Positions 46,112 through 54,841 of a stretch of DNA of 64,000 bases are shown here, piece by piece; position 1 is the stretch's first letter, and every line of letters begins with the position of its first letter. The notes beneath the pieces were generated by a model. The model did no database searches, was not told the origin of the DNA, and was given only the letters and a program-made list of their open reading frames with translations. The translations under genes were made by a program, and so were the position numbers. The stretch comes from Prevotella melaninogenica (lineage in GTDB: Bacteria > Bacteroidota > Bacteroidia > Bacteroidales > Bacteroidaceae): contig NZ_CP072360.1 in NCBI RefSeq assembly GCF_018128065.1, positions 183,501 to 247,500 on the forward strand, written 5' to 3'.

Positions 46112-46205
46112 GCGAATTATTTTCATGAAGAAAAAGATTTATTTACATGAAAAGAAATATTTATTTTCACGAGAAAAAATATTTATTTTCATGAAAATAA
46201 TTCGC
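46112..46205. repeat. ~94-bp inverted-repeat element, copy 4 (most complete)
   Basis: Ends GCGAATTATTTTCATGAA and TTTTCATGAAAATAATTCGC are perfect inverted repeats of at least 17 bases. Internal units: ATTTACATGAAAAGAAAT and TTTTCACGAGAAAAAAT. No coding capacity. Confidence 0.9.
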
Positions 46206-46220
46206 AATTGGTAGTTTATT

Positions 46221-46256
46221 GTATGAAAAAGGACCCATAAAAATCCTTTTTCATAC
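46221..46256 (-). terminator. Terminator of the M16 protease gene
   Basis: A perfect 13-bp stem, GTATGAAAAAGGA with TCCTTTTTCATAC, 13 bases after the stop. Confidence 0.75.
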
Positions 46257-46268
46257 ACAGAATACGTA

Positions 46269-49085
46269 CTATTTTGCTGGTGTCATAATCACCTCGGCAT
46301 GGTTACCAGCTGCCAAGATTTGCTTCAAGTGAGCAGCAAGCTTAGCTGGAGTGATAGCCTCAATGGTCTTTTTGTAGTTAGTATGGAAGTCTACACCTGT
46401 CATAATATAAGTATAGAGAACACTCATCCATGCGCCATTATTCTTAGCAGCAAGGTCTGCATTCTTCAGCATCAAGTCCTTAACTTTCTGAACCTTGTCG
46501 GCATCCATCTTGACAGTGTTGTCATTCATACCCTCAGCAAGGAGCTTAACAGCAAGCTCAGCCTTCTCTGGATCCATCGGACAGTAGCTCTGAACAATAG
46601 CGACAGCCTTGTTACCAAAACGGCGTAACCTGCCGCTTGCGCTTACAGAATAAGCTGCGCTGGCATCTTCACGAATGCTCTTCAAGTAAACCATTGAGAG
46701 CACCTGAGCTGCAGCATCAGTAAGAACGTCGTTCTCAAGCGTGTAAGTCATTGGCGCATGCCACATCTCGAAGGCAATCGCCTTTGGTGTTTCAGATTTA
46801 TTTGTGAACTTACTAACGACCTTACCATTCACATAGCTTGGAACATCCTTCCAGTTCTCAGCCTTGCCCTGTGGCAGAGATGCAATGTACTTCTCAATCA
46901 ATGGGCGGATTGTAGCCTCATCAAAGTTACCTACGAAGTAGTAAACAAACTGACCAGGATTAGCAAAACGCTCCTTCCAAATCTGTAAGATACGGTCATA
47001 ATTAACGTTCTTCAATGTGTTCAATGTCATTGGAGCGAAACGTGCTTCGTGACCATAAATAGTCAAACTGAGCGAATCACCGAATACGCTCTCAGGTGAG
47101 AGGTCCTTGTTCTTCAGTGCCAACTCCATTTGTGCCATCAATGCCTTGTAAGAATCTTCGTCCTTAGCAATATTGGTAAAGTTGAGGTAAAGCAACTGCA
47201 TCATCGTCTCAATGTCCTTTGGAACACATGAACCAGCTACTGTCTGATAGTAGTTTGACATGCTGCAGCCCATTGAAGCCTGCTTACCAGAGATTGCCTT
47301 CTGCAATTCCTGACGTGAGAAATTACCCAAACCACTGTAACCGAGGACAGCATCAAAGAGCTGTAAGTTGCTGAAATCAGCCTTACCATAGAGTCCCTTA
47401 CCGCCCTTAGCTGAAGCTTGGAACTGAATTTCATTATCCTTGAAGTCGGTCTTCTTCAGAATGACACGTGCACCATTGCTGAGTGTCAACTCCTTATAAC
47501 CAAGCACCTTGTTTTCCTTCTCGCCTACAATCTTACCAGCCTTAGGGAGTTTCTTCTCATCGAGCAGTGGCTCCTGCTTTACGTTGTCAACATATGGTTC
47601 AATCTTTTCAGCACGTACAGCGTTGATTGTCTGTGCCATCTGAGCCTCTGTTGGGTAGGTAGCACCAGCCTTCTCCTGTGCGAATACGTAAGCCACAAAG
47701 TTGCTGTCTTTATCAGTGATGAGTTCCTGTGCATACTTATTGATAACATCAACGTTCAATGCTGGCATCTCAATCAGCTGCTTCATAATCTGATAATCAT
47801 CCTCCTTGCTTGGGATTGGCTCATTAGCAAGATAGTGATCACGAAGCTCATCGCCATACTGTGCGTTCTTCACCTTGTTGCGGTTGACGTAAGCTGACTC
47901 AATTTGAGAGAGGTATTCAGCCTTCATACGGTCGTATTCGCCTGCTGTAAAGCCATACTGACGAACACGCTGTGCCTCACGATAGATAGCTGCAAGCGCT
48001 TCGAGGTCCTTGCCTTCCTTAGCATCTGCTGCCATATTGAAGGCTGCCTTTGGCTTTGAAAGCATGTAATCACCATCGTAAGAATAAGCACCAGTGAAAG
48101 GACAGTCAGCCTTCTGAGCCAACTCAGAGAGACGCTGATTGAGCATCATAGTGATGATGTTCTTTGCATAAGAGTCTACATAGTAGTACATATCGCCCTT
48201 CTGTGCGTCAGGGAAGGCGTCATGCTTCATACTGAAACCAACCTGACTGTAAGGCATCTCCTTATCCTTACCAAACACGTAGATAGCGTCCTTAGTGTCT
48301 GGCACAGCCTCTTCAACTACTTGTGCAGCATTTGCTGGAACAGTAGCGTTAGCCCAAAGCTTCTTAATCTCATTCTCTGTGTGGTCTACATCAATATCAC
48401 CAACAACGATGATACACTGATTGTCTGGACGATACCACTTCTTATAGTAGTCGCGGAGGTCCTGATAAGGAAACTTGTCAACAATGCTCATCAAACCGAT
48501 TGGCATACGATGACCATACTTTGAGTTAGGATAGAACTTAGGCAAAACGTCATCATAGATTCGCATCACTGGTGTACGGCGCAACTGCCACTCCTGATGA
48601 ATAACGCCACGTTCCTTGTCAATCTCCTTGTCAGCAAGTACAAGACCGTTTGACCAGTCCTTGAGAATCAACAGACAAGAGTCGAGTGCTGTCTGACGAG
48701 TTGTTGGAACGTCACAGATACGATAGACAGTCTGGTCGATACTGGTGTAAGCATTCAAGTTGCTACCGAACTCCACACCGAGTGAACGGGTGAATTCGAG
48801 GAGCGTTGAGTCAGGGAAATGCTCTGAACCATTGAATGCCATGTGCTCAAGGAAATGAGCCAAACCACGCTGGTTATCATTCTCTTGAATAGAACCAACA
48901 CGCTGCGCAATGTAAAAATTGACTACGCGCTCTGGCCATTCATTGTGAAGGATGTAGTAAGTTAAGCCATTGCTGAGCTTACCTTGTCTTACGTTCTTAT
49001 TCACAGGGATAGGTCCCATCTGCTGTGCAGAGGCCATACCAGTGACAAAGAGTAAGACGATTAAGAATAAATGTTTGATTTTCAT
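46269..49085 (-). CDS. M16 family zinc metallopeptidase (insulinase type), exported
   Basis: 938 residues. Signal peptide MKIKHLFLIVLLFVTGMASA; the zinc motif HFLEH at 77-81 in RGLAHFLEHMAFNGSEHFP with the downstream Glu region (about 150-160, DKEIDKERGVIHQEWQLRR). The catalytic half (25-250) is followed by an inactive M16_C domain and a second M16 pair (from about 525), the common two-half layout. It would degrade peptides in the periplasm or at the outer membrane, in line with an asaccharolytic or proteolytic lifestyle. Highly biased codons suggest strong expression. Monocistronic, with its own promoter and terminator. Confidence 0.95.
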   Translation of the reverse strand: MKIKHLFLIVLLFVTGMASAQQMGPIPVNKNVRQGKLSNGLTYYILHNEWPERVVNFYIAQRVGSIQENDNQRGLAHFLEHMAFNGSEHFPDSTLLEFTRSLGVEFGSNLNAYTSIDQTVYRICDVPTTRQTALDSCLLILKDWSNGLVLADKEIDKERGVIHQEWQLRRTPVMRIYDDVLPKFYPNSKYGHRMPIGLMSIVDKFPYQDLRDYYKKWYRPDNQCIIVVGDIDVDHTENEIKKLWANATVPANAAQVVEEAVPDTKDAIYVFGKDKEMPYSQVGFSMKHDAFPDAQKGDMYYYVDSYAKNIITMMLNQRLSELAQKADCPFTGAYSYDGDYMLSKPKAAFNMAADAKEGKDLEALAAIYREAQRVRQYGFTAGEYDRMKAEYLSQIESAYVNRNKVKNAQYGDELRDHYLANEPIPSKEDDYQIMKQLIEMPALNVDVINKYAQELITDKDSNFVAYVFAQEKAGATYPTEAQMAQTINAVRAEKIEPYVDNVKQEPLLDEKKLPKAGKIVGEKENKVLGYKELTLSNGARVILKKTDFKDNEIQFQASAKGGKGLYGKADFSNLQLFDAVLGYSGLGNFSRQELQKAISGKQASMGCSMSNYYQTVAGSCVPKDIETMMQLLYLNFTNIAKDEDSYKALMAQMELALKNKDLSPESVFGDSLSLTIYGHEARFAPMTLNTLKNVNYDRILQIWKERFANPGQFVYYFVGNFDEATIRPLIEKYIASLPQGKAENWKDVPSYVNGKVVSKFTNKSETPKAIAFEMWHAPMTYTLENDVLTDAAAQVLSMVYLKSIREDASAAYSVSASGRLRRFGNKAVAIVQSYCPMDPEKAELAVKLLAEGMNDNTVKMDADKVQKVKDLMLKNADLAAKNNGAWMSVLYTYIMTGVDFHTNYKKTIEAITPAKLAAHLKQILAAGNHAEVIMTPAK

Positions 49086-49125
49086 CTTAAACGTTGTTTG
49101 TTATTTTAATATTAGTTTTATGGCA

Positions 49126-49133
49126 CAAAGATA
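49126..49133 (-). promoter_or_regulatory. Promoter -7 box for the M16 gene
   Basis: TATCTTTG on the minus strand, 40 bases before the start. Confidence 0.6.
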
Positions 49134-49198
49134 CATAAAAATCCGTTACGCAATCCGATTTTTTTATTTTTTATATCTTAACAAAGTATCAATCAAGA

Positions 49199-50143
49199 TT
49201 ATTCTGTCAACAAATCCATTTGCTGGCGTTCGTTATACTGGATATTACGGGGGTGATGTTCAAGAATTTCCTGTCGTAGTGTGGAAGTGTCAATATGCGT
49301 ATAAATCTCTGTTGTTCCAATACTTTCGTGTCCCAACATTGCCTGAATAGCACGCAAATCGGCACCTCCTTCAAGTAAGGAAGTGGCAAAAGAGTGACGA
49401 AGAGTATGCGGAGAGATGGTTTTCTTGATGCCAGCATCAAGCGCATAACGCTTTATCATAATAAGAATCATCGTACGAGTAAGATGGTGCCCACGGCGAT
49501 TTAGGAAGACATAGTCCTCCTCTCCGGGCTTTATTTTCATCACATTACGATCGGCAAACCAATAGTTTAGCTCGTCTAAGGCACGCGGTGAGATAGGAAC
49601 CAAGCGTTCCTTCGAACCTTTACCCATCACTCGGATATACTGTTCTTCAACATATAGGTTAGAAAGTTTTAGGTTTGTGAGTTCTGATACACGCAGCCCA
49701 CAAGAGAACAAGACCTCAATAATGGCACGGTTGCGGTGTCCTTCCCATTTTGATAGGTCTATCGCTTGCTCTAAAAGGTCAACTTCTGCAGTGGAAAGAA
49801 CCTCTGGTAAGTGGTCAGGTTGCTTTGGTGACTCTAACAACTCAGTCGGGTCTACTTCCAAATAACCATCAATAACGAGGAAACGATAGAACTGTCGCAC
49901 GCCACTAAGAATACGAGCCAACGAGCGAGGACCAATGCCAAGATCAGAGATAAAGGCTGCAAAGTGTTCCAAGTCTTCTAACTTCACATCCAAGACATTA
50001 ACCTGTTCCACAGCAAGATAGCGATAGAGCTTATCCACATCACGCATATAAGCATCGAGCGTATTAGCCGAATAGCCTTTCTCTAACTTCAGATAACGGC
50101 GGTAACGGCTGACAATATCCTTTGAATTCTTGTCTGTTTCCAT
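49199..50143 (-). CDS. xerD: Tyrosine recombinase XerD
   Basis: 314 residues. SAM-like N-terminal core-binding domain (VSRYRRYLKLEKGYSANTLDAYMRDV), then the catalytic domain with Arg in SCGLRVSELTNL, Lys in VMGKGSKERLVPIS, HTLRHSFATSLLEGGADLRA, the second His in MLGHESIGTTEIYTHI and the nucleophile Tyr just after. Length and motifs are those of chromosome-dimer-resolving XerD rather than a phage integrase. Works with XerC at dif. It is divergent from aroQ, sharing a 75-base promoter region. Confidence 0.92.
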   Translation of the reverse strand: METDKNSKDIVSRYRRYLKLEKGYSANTLDAYMRDVDKLYRYLAVEQVNVLDVKLEDLEHFAAFISDLGIGPRSLARILSGVRQFYRFLVIDGYLEVDPTELLESPKQPDHLPEVLSTAEVDLLEQAIDLSKWEGHRNRAIIEVLFSCGLRVSELTNLKLSNLYVEEQYIRVMGKGSKERLVPISPRALDELNYWFADRNVMKIKPGEEDYVFLNRRGHHLTRTMILIMIKRYALDAGIKKTISPHTLRHSFATSLLEGGADLRAIQAMLGHESIGTTEIYTHIDTSTLRQEILEHHPRNIQYNERQQMDLLTE

Positions 50144-50152
50144 TTAATTTCT

Positions 50153-50186
50153 TATTTTTGCATACTGCAATTTATATGCAAAGATA
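50153..50186. promoter_or_regulatory. Divergent xerD/aroQ promoters
   Basis: TATTTTTG (50153-50160) points toward aroQ and TATCTTTG on the minus strand (50179-50186) toward xerD. The two boxes face away from each other 18 bases apart, so the promoters overlap. Confidence 0.65.
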
Positions 50187-50218
50187 CATCAAAAAACGAT
50201 ATTTGAGAAGAAAGAGAT

Positions 50219-50638
50219 ATGAAAGTAATCATTATTAATGGTCCCAACTTGAACCTCTTAGGGGTGCGTGAACCTGAAATATACGGTAGTCTGTCTATGG
50301 ACACCTTCCTTTCACAGCTGCGAGAGAGCTATCCTAACAGCACCATCGACTATTACCAAAGTAATGTTGAGGGCGAACTCATCAACAAACTACAGGAGAC
50401 TGGATTCTCGTATGATGGTATTATCCTCAATGCGGGGGCTTATACGCATACAAGTATTGCGCTTTTGGATTGTATCCGTTCCCTGCAAACGCCAGTGATT
50501 GAAGTACATATCAGCAATATTAAAGACCGCGAGGACTTCCGTCGCCACTCTATGATTGCCCCAGCCTGCAAGGGAACTATTCAGGGCTTTGGTCTTAACA
50601 GCTACAGATTGGCTATAGAGGCTTTGTCGCTCCTATAA
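50219..50638 (+). CDS. aroQ: Type II 3-dehydroquinate dehydratase
   Basis: 139 residues. IINGPNLNLLGVREPEIYGS with the catalytic Tyr22, LNAGAYTHTSIALLD, and EVHISNIKDREDFRRHS with catalytic His97. This dodecameric enzyme removes water from 3-dehydroquinate in the shikimate pathway. Followed after 32 bases by the O-methyltransferase gene on the same strand. Confidence 0.96.
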   Translation: MKVIIINGPNLNLLGVREPEIYGSLSMDTFLSQLRESYPNSTIDYYQSNVEGELINKLQETGFSYDGIILNAGAYTHTSIALLDCIRSLQTPVIEVHISNIKDREDFRRHSMIAPACKGTIQGFGLNSYRLAIEALSLL

Positions 50639-50670
50639 CCTTTCAACGCACATCATCACTATCATCACCC

Positions 50671-51336
50671 ATGCCAACAACCAACACCTATACTTCTCTC
50701 ACCGACGAGGCGGGCTGCGACGCCTATCTTGCATCTCATATTGATCCAGAAGGCGATTATCTTTATCGTCTTTATCGTGCGACAAATATTCATACTATTC
50801 ACGGACGTATGGCAAGCGGACACCTACAAGGTCGTCTCTTGAAGATGCTTGTACAGATGATACGCCCTAAGAATATCCTCGAGGTGGGTACTTTCAGTGG
50901 CTATTCGGCTATCTGTATGGCAGAGGGATTGGAGGAAGATGGTAAACTCTATACCTTTGAAATCAATGACGAGATGGAAGATTTCACCCGTCCATGGATT
51001 GAAGGATCACCAGTTGCCGACAAGATTGACTTCCGTATCGGTGATGCTGCAGAAGAGGCTCCAAAGTTGGGGATTATGTTTGACATGGCTTTCGTTGATG
51101 GTGACAAACGATACTATACAGAGGTATATGAGAAGTTGCTGCCCATCATCCGTTCTGGTGGCTATATCCTCGCTGACAACACGCTGTGGGATTGGCACGT
51201 CATTGATCCTGCCTACGACCACGACCAACAAACAATTGGCATCCGACATTTCAATGATTTCATTGCCAAAGACGACAGAATCGAGAAGGTTATCCTCCCA
51301 CTACGCGATGGACTGACGCTGATTAGGAAGAAATAA
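50671..51336 (+). CDS. SAM-dependent O-methyltransferase
   Basis: 221 residues of the class I catechol-type family. The SAM-binding motif is LEVGTFSGYSAICMAEGL, with TFEIND as the acidic loop, MAFVDGDKRYYTEVYEKLLP and GGYILADNTLWDWHV containing the metal-binding Asp and Asn. Substrate unknown; cytoplasmic. Probably cotranscribed with aroQ. A repeat-rich non-coding stretch follows. Confidence 0.9.
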   Translation: MPTTNTYTSLTDEAGCDAYLASHIDPEGDYLYRLYRATNIHTIHGRMASGHLQGRLLKMLVQMIRPKNILEVGTFSGYSAICMAEGLEEDGKLYTFEINDEMEDFTRPWIEGSPVADKIDFRIGDAAEEAPKLGIMFDMAFVDGDKRYYTEVYEKLLPIIRSGGYILADNTLWDWHVIDPAYDHDQQTIGIRHFNDFIAKDDRIEKVILPLRDGLTLIRKK

Positions 51337-51346
51337 AAGCTACACA

Positions 51347-51400
51347 AAAAGCCTCACCCCCCAACCCCTCTCCAACGGGAGAGGGGAGTGATTACCGCAA
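51347..51400. repeat. G-rich hairpin repeat, intergenic copy
   Basis: CCCCTCTCC (51365-51373) faces GGGAGAGGGG (51377-51386) and is followed by AGTGATTACCG. Same family as the hairpin inside ribD at 236-267. Confidence 0.7.
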
Positions 51401-51479
51401 AGGGATAACTATAACGAGTTTATTATCCATTCGTTGCATTTGGTTTCATAACCGATAGCAATGTGGTTAGCCCTCAACA

Positions 51480-51545
51480 TCACTGGTGCTTACCATCCGC
51501 ACCACACGTGCGGGGCGTTCGCACAACATGTGCGGAGCATCAATA
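51480..51545. repeat. GC-rich GTGCGG repeat, second locus
   Basis: TTACCATCCGCACCACACGT, then GCGGGGCGTTCGCACAACAT and GTGCGGAGCATC; matches, mostly in inverse order, the block at 23898-23970. Confidence 0.55.
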
Positions 51546-51572
51546 CCAAACATTAAAAAGCCCAACTTTTAT

Positions 51573-51862
51573 CCCCGAACATCCGCATTTCATCACCACC
51601 TAACACCCAACACCCATCACCCAACATCACATTTCATCACCACCCAACACCCATTATCCAACACCCAACATCACATTTCATCACCACCCAACACCCATTA
51701 TCCAACACCCAACATCACATTTCATCACCACCTAACACCCAACACCTATCACCCACCATCACATTTCATCACCACCTAACACCCATCACCCATCACCCAC
51801 CATCACATTTCATCACCACCCAACACCCATTATCCACCACCCAACATCCAACACCTAACATA
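51573..51862. repeat. 44-bp minisatellite with CACCCAACACCCA core
   Basis: At least five imperfect units built around ATCACATTTCATCACCACC followed by CAACACCCATTATCCAACAC. The period is 44 bases in the best-preserved part. Fills the 51.4-51.9 kb gap up to the rbfA promoter. Related shorter runs are at 43240-43325 and 52262-52488. Confidence 0.85.
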
Positions 51863-51866
51863 AAAG

Positions 51867-51898
51867 TTTGTGGGTTTTTCAAACTTTCAGTACCTTTG
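51867..51898 (+). promoter_or_regulatory. Promoter for rbfA
   Basis: TTTG (51867-51870), 20-base spacer, TACCTTTG (51891-51898). It overlaps the TTG that would start a longer frame and so fixes the start at 51926. Confidence 0.75.
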
Positions 51899-51925
51899 CA
51901 GGATAAAACAATAATAGATAAGACA

Positions 51926-52261
51926 ATGCAAGAGACAAGACAAAACCGCATATCACGCCTACTTCAGAAGGAGTTAGCAAGTATTTTCCAGACACAGACA
52001 CGTATGATGCATGGTGTTTTGGTTAGTGTAACGCGTGTAAAGGTGAGCCCAGATCTCAGTATCTGTACCGCCTACCTCAGTATCTTCCCATCTGAAAAGG
52101 GAGACGAAATACTGAAAAACATCAATGCCAATGAGAAGACTATCCGCTACGACTTAGGTCAGCGTGTGCATAACCAGCTGCGCATCATCCCTGAGCTTCG
52201 CTTCTTCATTGACGACTCCCTCGACTACTTGGAGCGCATTGATGAGTTACTAAAGAAGTAG
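51926..52261 (+). CDS. rbfA: Ribosome-binding factor A
   Basis: 111 residues beginning MQETRQNRISRLLQKELASI. KH-like fold: VLVSVTRVKVSPDLSICTAY, LSIFPSEKGDEILKNINANE, LGQRVHNQLRIIPELRFFID, DSLDYLERIDELL. It binds the 30S subunit during 16S rRNA maturation, especially in the cold. The start is set by the promoter upstream. Followed by a repeat region and the lolC-like gene. Confidence 0.94.
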   Translation: MQETRQNRISRLLQKELASIFQTQTRMMHGVLVSVTRVKVSPDLSICTAYLSIFPSEKGDEILKNINANEKTIRYDLGQRVHNQLRIIPELRFFIDDSLDYLERIDELLKK

Positions 52262-52274
52262 GAGGTGGGTGATG

Positions 52275-52412
52275 GGTGTTGAATGTTGGGTGTTGATGAA
52301 TTGTTGATAAGTATTAAGAGGTTGGTGTTAACGATTAGTAGATAGGTACCAATGCCTATTCAGAAACTCACCACCCCATTTATCAATTCATCAACACCCA
52401 ACATTCAACACC
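52275..52412. repeat. Perfect 29-bp inverted repeat between rbfA and the permease gene
   Basis: 52275-52303 and 52384-52412 are exact inverse complements, separated by 80 bases. Both arms are built of the GGTGTTGAATGTTGGGTGTT minisatellite type in opposite orientation. More degenerate CACCCAACA units continue to 52488. Confidence 0.85.
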
Positions 52413-52489
52413 TAACACCCTACACACCCATCACTTAACACCTAACACCCAACACATCATCACCCAACATTCAACACCCAACATCCATC

Positions 52490-53722
52490 ATGAACTTCCC
52501 TTTTTACATTGCCCGCCGTTACCTCTTCTCAAAGAAGAGTACACATGCTATTAACGTTATCAGCCTCATCTCCGTACTCGGTGTGTCTGTCGCAACAATG
52601 GCATTGGTCGTTGTATTAAGTGGATTCAATGGTTTCTCCGACCTTGTTGCATCCTTCTTCACCAACTTCGATCCACAAATTAAGATTGAAGCAGCAAAGG
52701 GTAAGACTATGTCGGCTAACGACCCTTTACTTTTAAAGGTTAAAAAACTACCTTCAGTAGAGGTGGCTACAGAATGTGTAGAGGACCAAGCATTGGCTGT
52801 CTATCATGACAAACAGGCGATGGTGAACGTGAAGGGAGTGGAAGATAACTTCGACTCCCTGACACATATCAGCAATATTCTATATGGTGAAGGCGATTTC
52901 AGACTTCATACTGCCAACCTGCAATATGGCGTTCTTGGTATTAGATTGGCACAAGACCTCGGCACTGGGGTTGCATGGCCAGACTACTTACACATCTATG
53001 CACCCCAACGTGAAGGACAGTATGATGCTTCTAATCCAACAGATGCCTTCGTAAAAGACTCGTTGATATCTCCGGGAGTACTCTTCCAAGTAAAGCAGAT
53101 GAAGTATGACAAGGGTTATATCATTACCTCTCTCGACTTTGCACGTCGTATCTTTAACCGACAAGGAGAGATTACTTCGCTTGAGTTGCGCATGAAACTG
53201 GGTGTCAATATAGACAAAGCAAAGGACGAAATACAAACCCTTCTTGGCGACAAATACAAGGTGTTAGACCGCTATGAACAGCAAGCTGACACGTTTAATA
53301 TCATGCGCATTGAGAAACTCTTTGCCTACGTCTTCCTCACGTTTATCCTTATGGTGGCGTGCTTTAACATCATTGGTTCGCTATCTATGCTCATCATCGA
53401 TAAGAAGAATGATGTTATTACGCTTCGCAACCTCGGTGCTACTGACGGACAGATACGTCGTATCTTCCTCTTTGAAGGTCGAATGATATCAGCAGCTGGT
53501 GCTATCATCGGTATTACGCTCGGTTTATTACTCTGCTGGTTGCAACAGACATACGGTCTTGTACAGCTCGGTGATCAGGCTGGAAACTTCGTTGTTAACG
53601 CCTATCCTATCAGTGTTCATCCCGAAGATATCATCACTATCTTCCTCACGGTAATCCTTGTCGGCTGGCTTTCCGTATGGTATCCAGTGCACTATATGAG
53701 CCGCAAACTGACGAGGGATTAA
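52490..53722 (+). CDS. LolC/LolE-type ABC transporter permease
   Basis: 410 residues. MNFPFYIARRYLFSKKSTHAINVISLISVLGVSVATMALVVVLSGF is the classic opening with helix 1, then a periplasmic MacB-like domain (about 55-270), and an FtsX core with three helices: KLFAYVFLTFILMVACFNIIGSLSMLIIDKK, ISAAGAIIGITLGLLLCWLQ and IITIFLTVILVGWLSVWYPVH. In proteobacteria such permeases release lipoproteins from the inner membrane. The ATPase partner LolD is not adjacent, so it must be elsewhere. Confidence 0.9.
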   Translation: MNFPFYIARRYLFSKKSTHAINVISLISVLGVSVATMALVVVLSGFNGFSDLVASFFTNFDPQIKIEAAKGKTMSANDPLLLKVKKLPSVEVATECVEDQALAVYHDKQAMVNVKGVEDNFDSLTHISNILYGEGDFRLHTANLQYGVLGIRLAQDLGTGVAWPDYLHIYAPQREGQYDASNPTDAFVKDSLISPGVLFQVKQMKYDKGYIITSLDFARRIFNRQGEITSLELRMKLGVNIDKAKDEIQTLLGDKYKVLDRYEQQADTFNIMRIEKLFAYVFLTFILMVACFNIIGSLSMLIIDKKNDVITLRNLGATDGQIRRIFLFEGRMISAAGAIIGITLGLLLCWLQQTYGLVQLGDQAGNFVVNAYPISVHPEDIITIFLTVILVGWLSVWYPVHYMSRKLTRD

Positions 53723-53765
53723 GATAAGCCCTTCTATATTATAAACAACTATAAACCTAAACAAC

Positions 53766-54755
53766 ATGACTGAAACCTTAAACGACAAAATTATCATCTA
53801 TCAAAGTGAAGATGGTAAAACACAGCTTGACGTAAAGCTGGAAAAGGAAACCGTATGGCTAACACAGAAACAAATAGCTGAACTATTTGGTACAAAGAGA
53901 CCAGCCATATCAAAGCACTTAAAGAATATTTATACTTCAGAGGAATTAACCGAAGAAAGCACATGTTCCATTTTGGAACACATGGGTAACGATGGTAGAC
54001 AAAGTTACAATACGAAATATTATAACTTAGATGCTATCCTTTCTGTAGGTTATCGCGTGAACAGCAAGAATGCTACTCGTTTCCGCCAATGGGCAAACTC
54101 TGTTCTTAAGCAATATCTTGTCAAAGGCTATGCTATCAATGAGGACATTCGCAAACATCAGATTGCTGAACTGCGCCAACTCATACAGGTCTTAGGCAGA
54201 GCCATTCAGCAACAACCTGCAAAGACGACGGACGAAAGCAATGCGCTCTTTGATGTTGTGGTAGACTATACCTACGCACTCGACATACTTGATAACTATG
54301 ATTACCAACGACTCCATATCGCTAAGACCACCAAAGAAGAACCCTTCCATGCCACATACGAGAATGCTATGCACGAAATAGATGTTCTTCGACAGAAGTT
54401 TGGTGGTTCTGTACTCTTTGGTAATGAGAAGGATGAGTCCTTCAAAAGTTCTATCGGACAAATCTATCAGACTTTTGATGGCACGGAACTATATCCGAGT
54501 GTGGAGGAGAAAGCGGCTATGCTTCTCTATCTTGTCACCAAAAACCACTCGTTCAGCGATGGCAACAAACGCATTGCAGCAACGCTATTCCTATGGTTTA
54601 TGAACAACAACGCTATCCTCTATCGTCCTGATGGTACCAAACGAATTGCTGACAACACACTCGTTGCCCTCACCCTAATGATTGCTGAGAGCAAAACAGA
54701 GGAAAAGGATATAATGGTAAAGGTGGTGGTGAACCTTATCAACCAAGCCAATTAA
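53766..54755 (+). CDS. RhuM domain fused to a Doc-type Fic domain
   Basis: 329 residues. Residues 8-130 are RhuM-like: IIIYQSEDGKTQLDVKLEKE, VWLTQKQIAELFGTKRPAIS (a helix-turn-helix), RQSYNTKYYNLDAILSVGYR and SKNATRFRQWANSVLKQYLV. The C-terminal part has the Doc/Fic loop HSFSDGNKRIAATLFLWFM at 261-279, catalytic His261 and the Lys in place of Gly that marks Doc-like phosphotransferases. No inhibitory motif is seen. The RhuM-Fic fusion is widespread in gut and oral bacteria but its function is unknown; toxin or phage-defence roles are plausible. Own gene, 43 bases after the permease. Confidence 0.87.
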   Translation: MTETLNDKIIIYQSEDGKTQLDVKLEKETVWLTQKQIAELFGTKRPAISKHLKNIYTSEELTEESTCSILEHMGNDGRQSYNTKYYNLDAILSVGYRVNSKNATRFRQWANSVLKQYLVKGYAINEDIRKHQIAELRQLIQVLGRAIQQQPAKTTDESNALFDVVVDYTYALDILDNYDYQRLHIAKTTKEEPFHATYENAMHEIDVLRQKFGGSVLFGNEKDESFKSSIGQIYQTFDGTELYPSVEEKAAMLLYLVTKNHSFSDGNKRIAATLFLWFMNNNAILYRPDGTKRIADNTLVALTLMIAESKTEEKDIMVKVVVNLINQAN

Positions 54756-54811
54756 CCCGCATTGCTATAAACTTTTCGTAGACAGATAGTAGTATTTCGG
54801 AAAATAATTCA

Positions 54812-54819
54812 TATATTTG
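54812..54819 (+). promoter_or_regulatory. Promoter -7 box for the DUF3791 gene
   Basis: TATATTTG, 22 bases before ATG 54842. Confidence 0.55.
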
Positions 54820-54841
54820 TCGTGAATATAATGAACAAAAT

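Noticed and set aside
46112..46205. CRISPR-like array in the A/T-rich ~94-bp element
   Set aside because: Units are short palindromes of unequal length without unique spacers, and no cas gene is in the window.
49199..50143. Tyrosine recombinase as a mobile-element integrase
   Set aside because: Length, motifs and the stable aroQ neighbour fit the chromosomal XerD; no phage or transposon genes are adjacent.
51896..51925. Longer start for rbfA
   Set aside because: The TTG lies inside the -7 box, so it would not be transcribed; the ATG at 51926 fits the family start.
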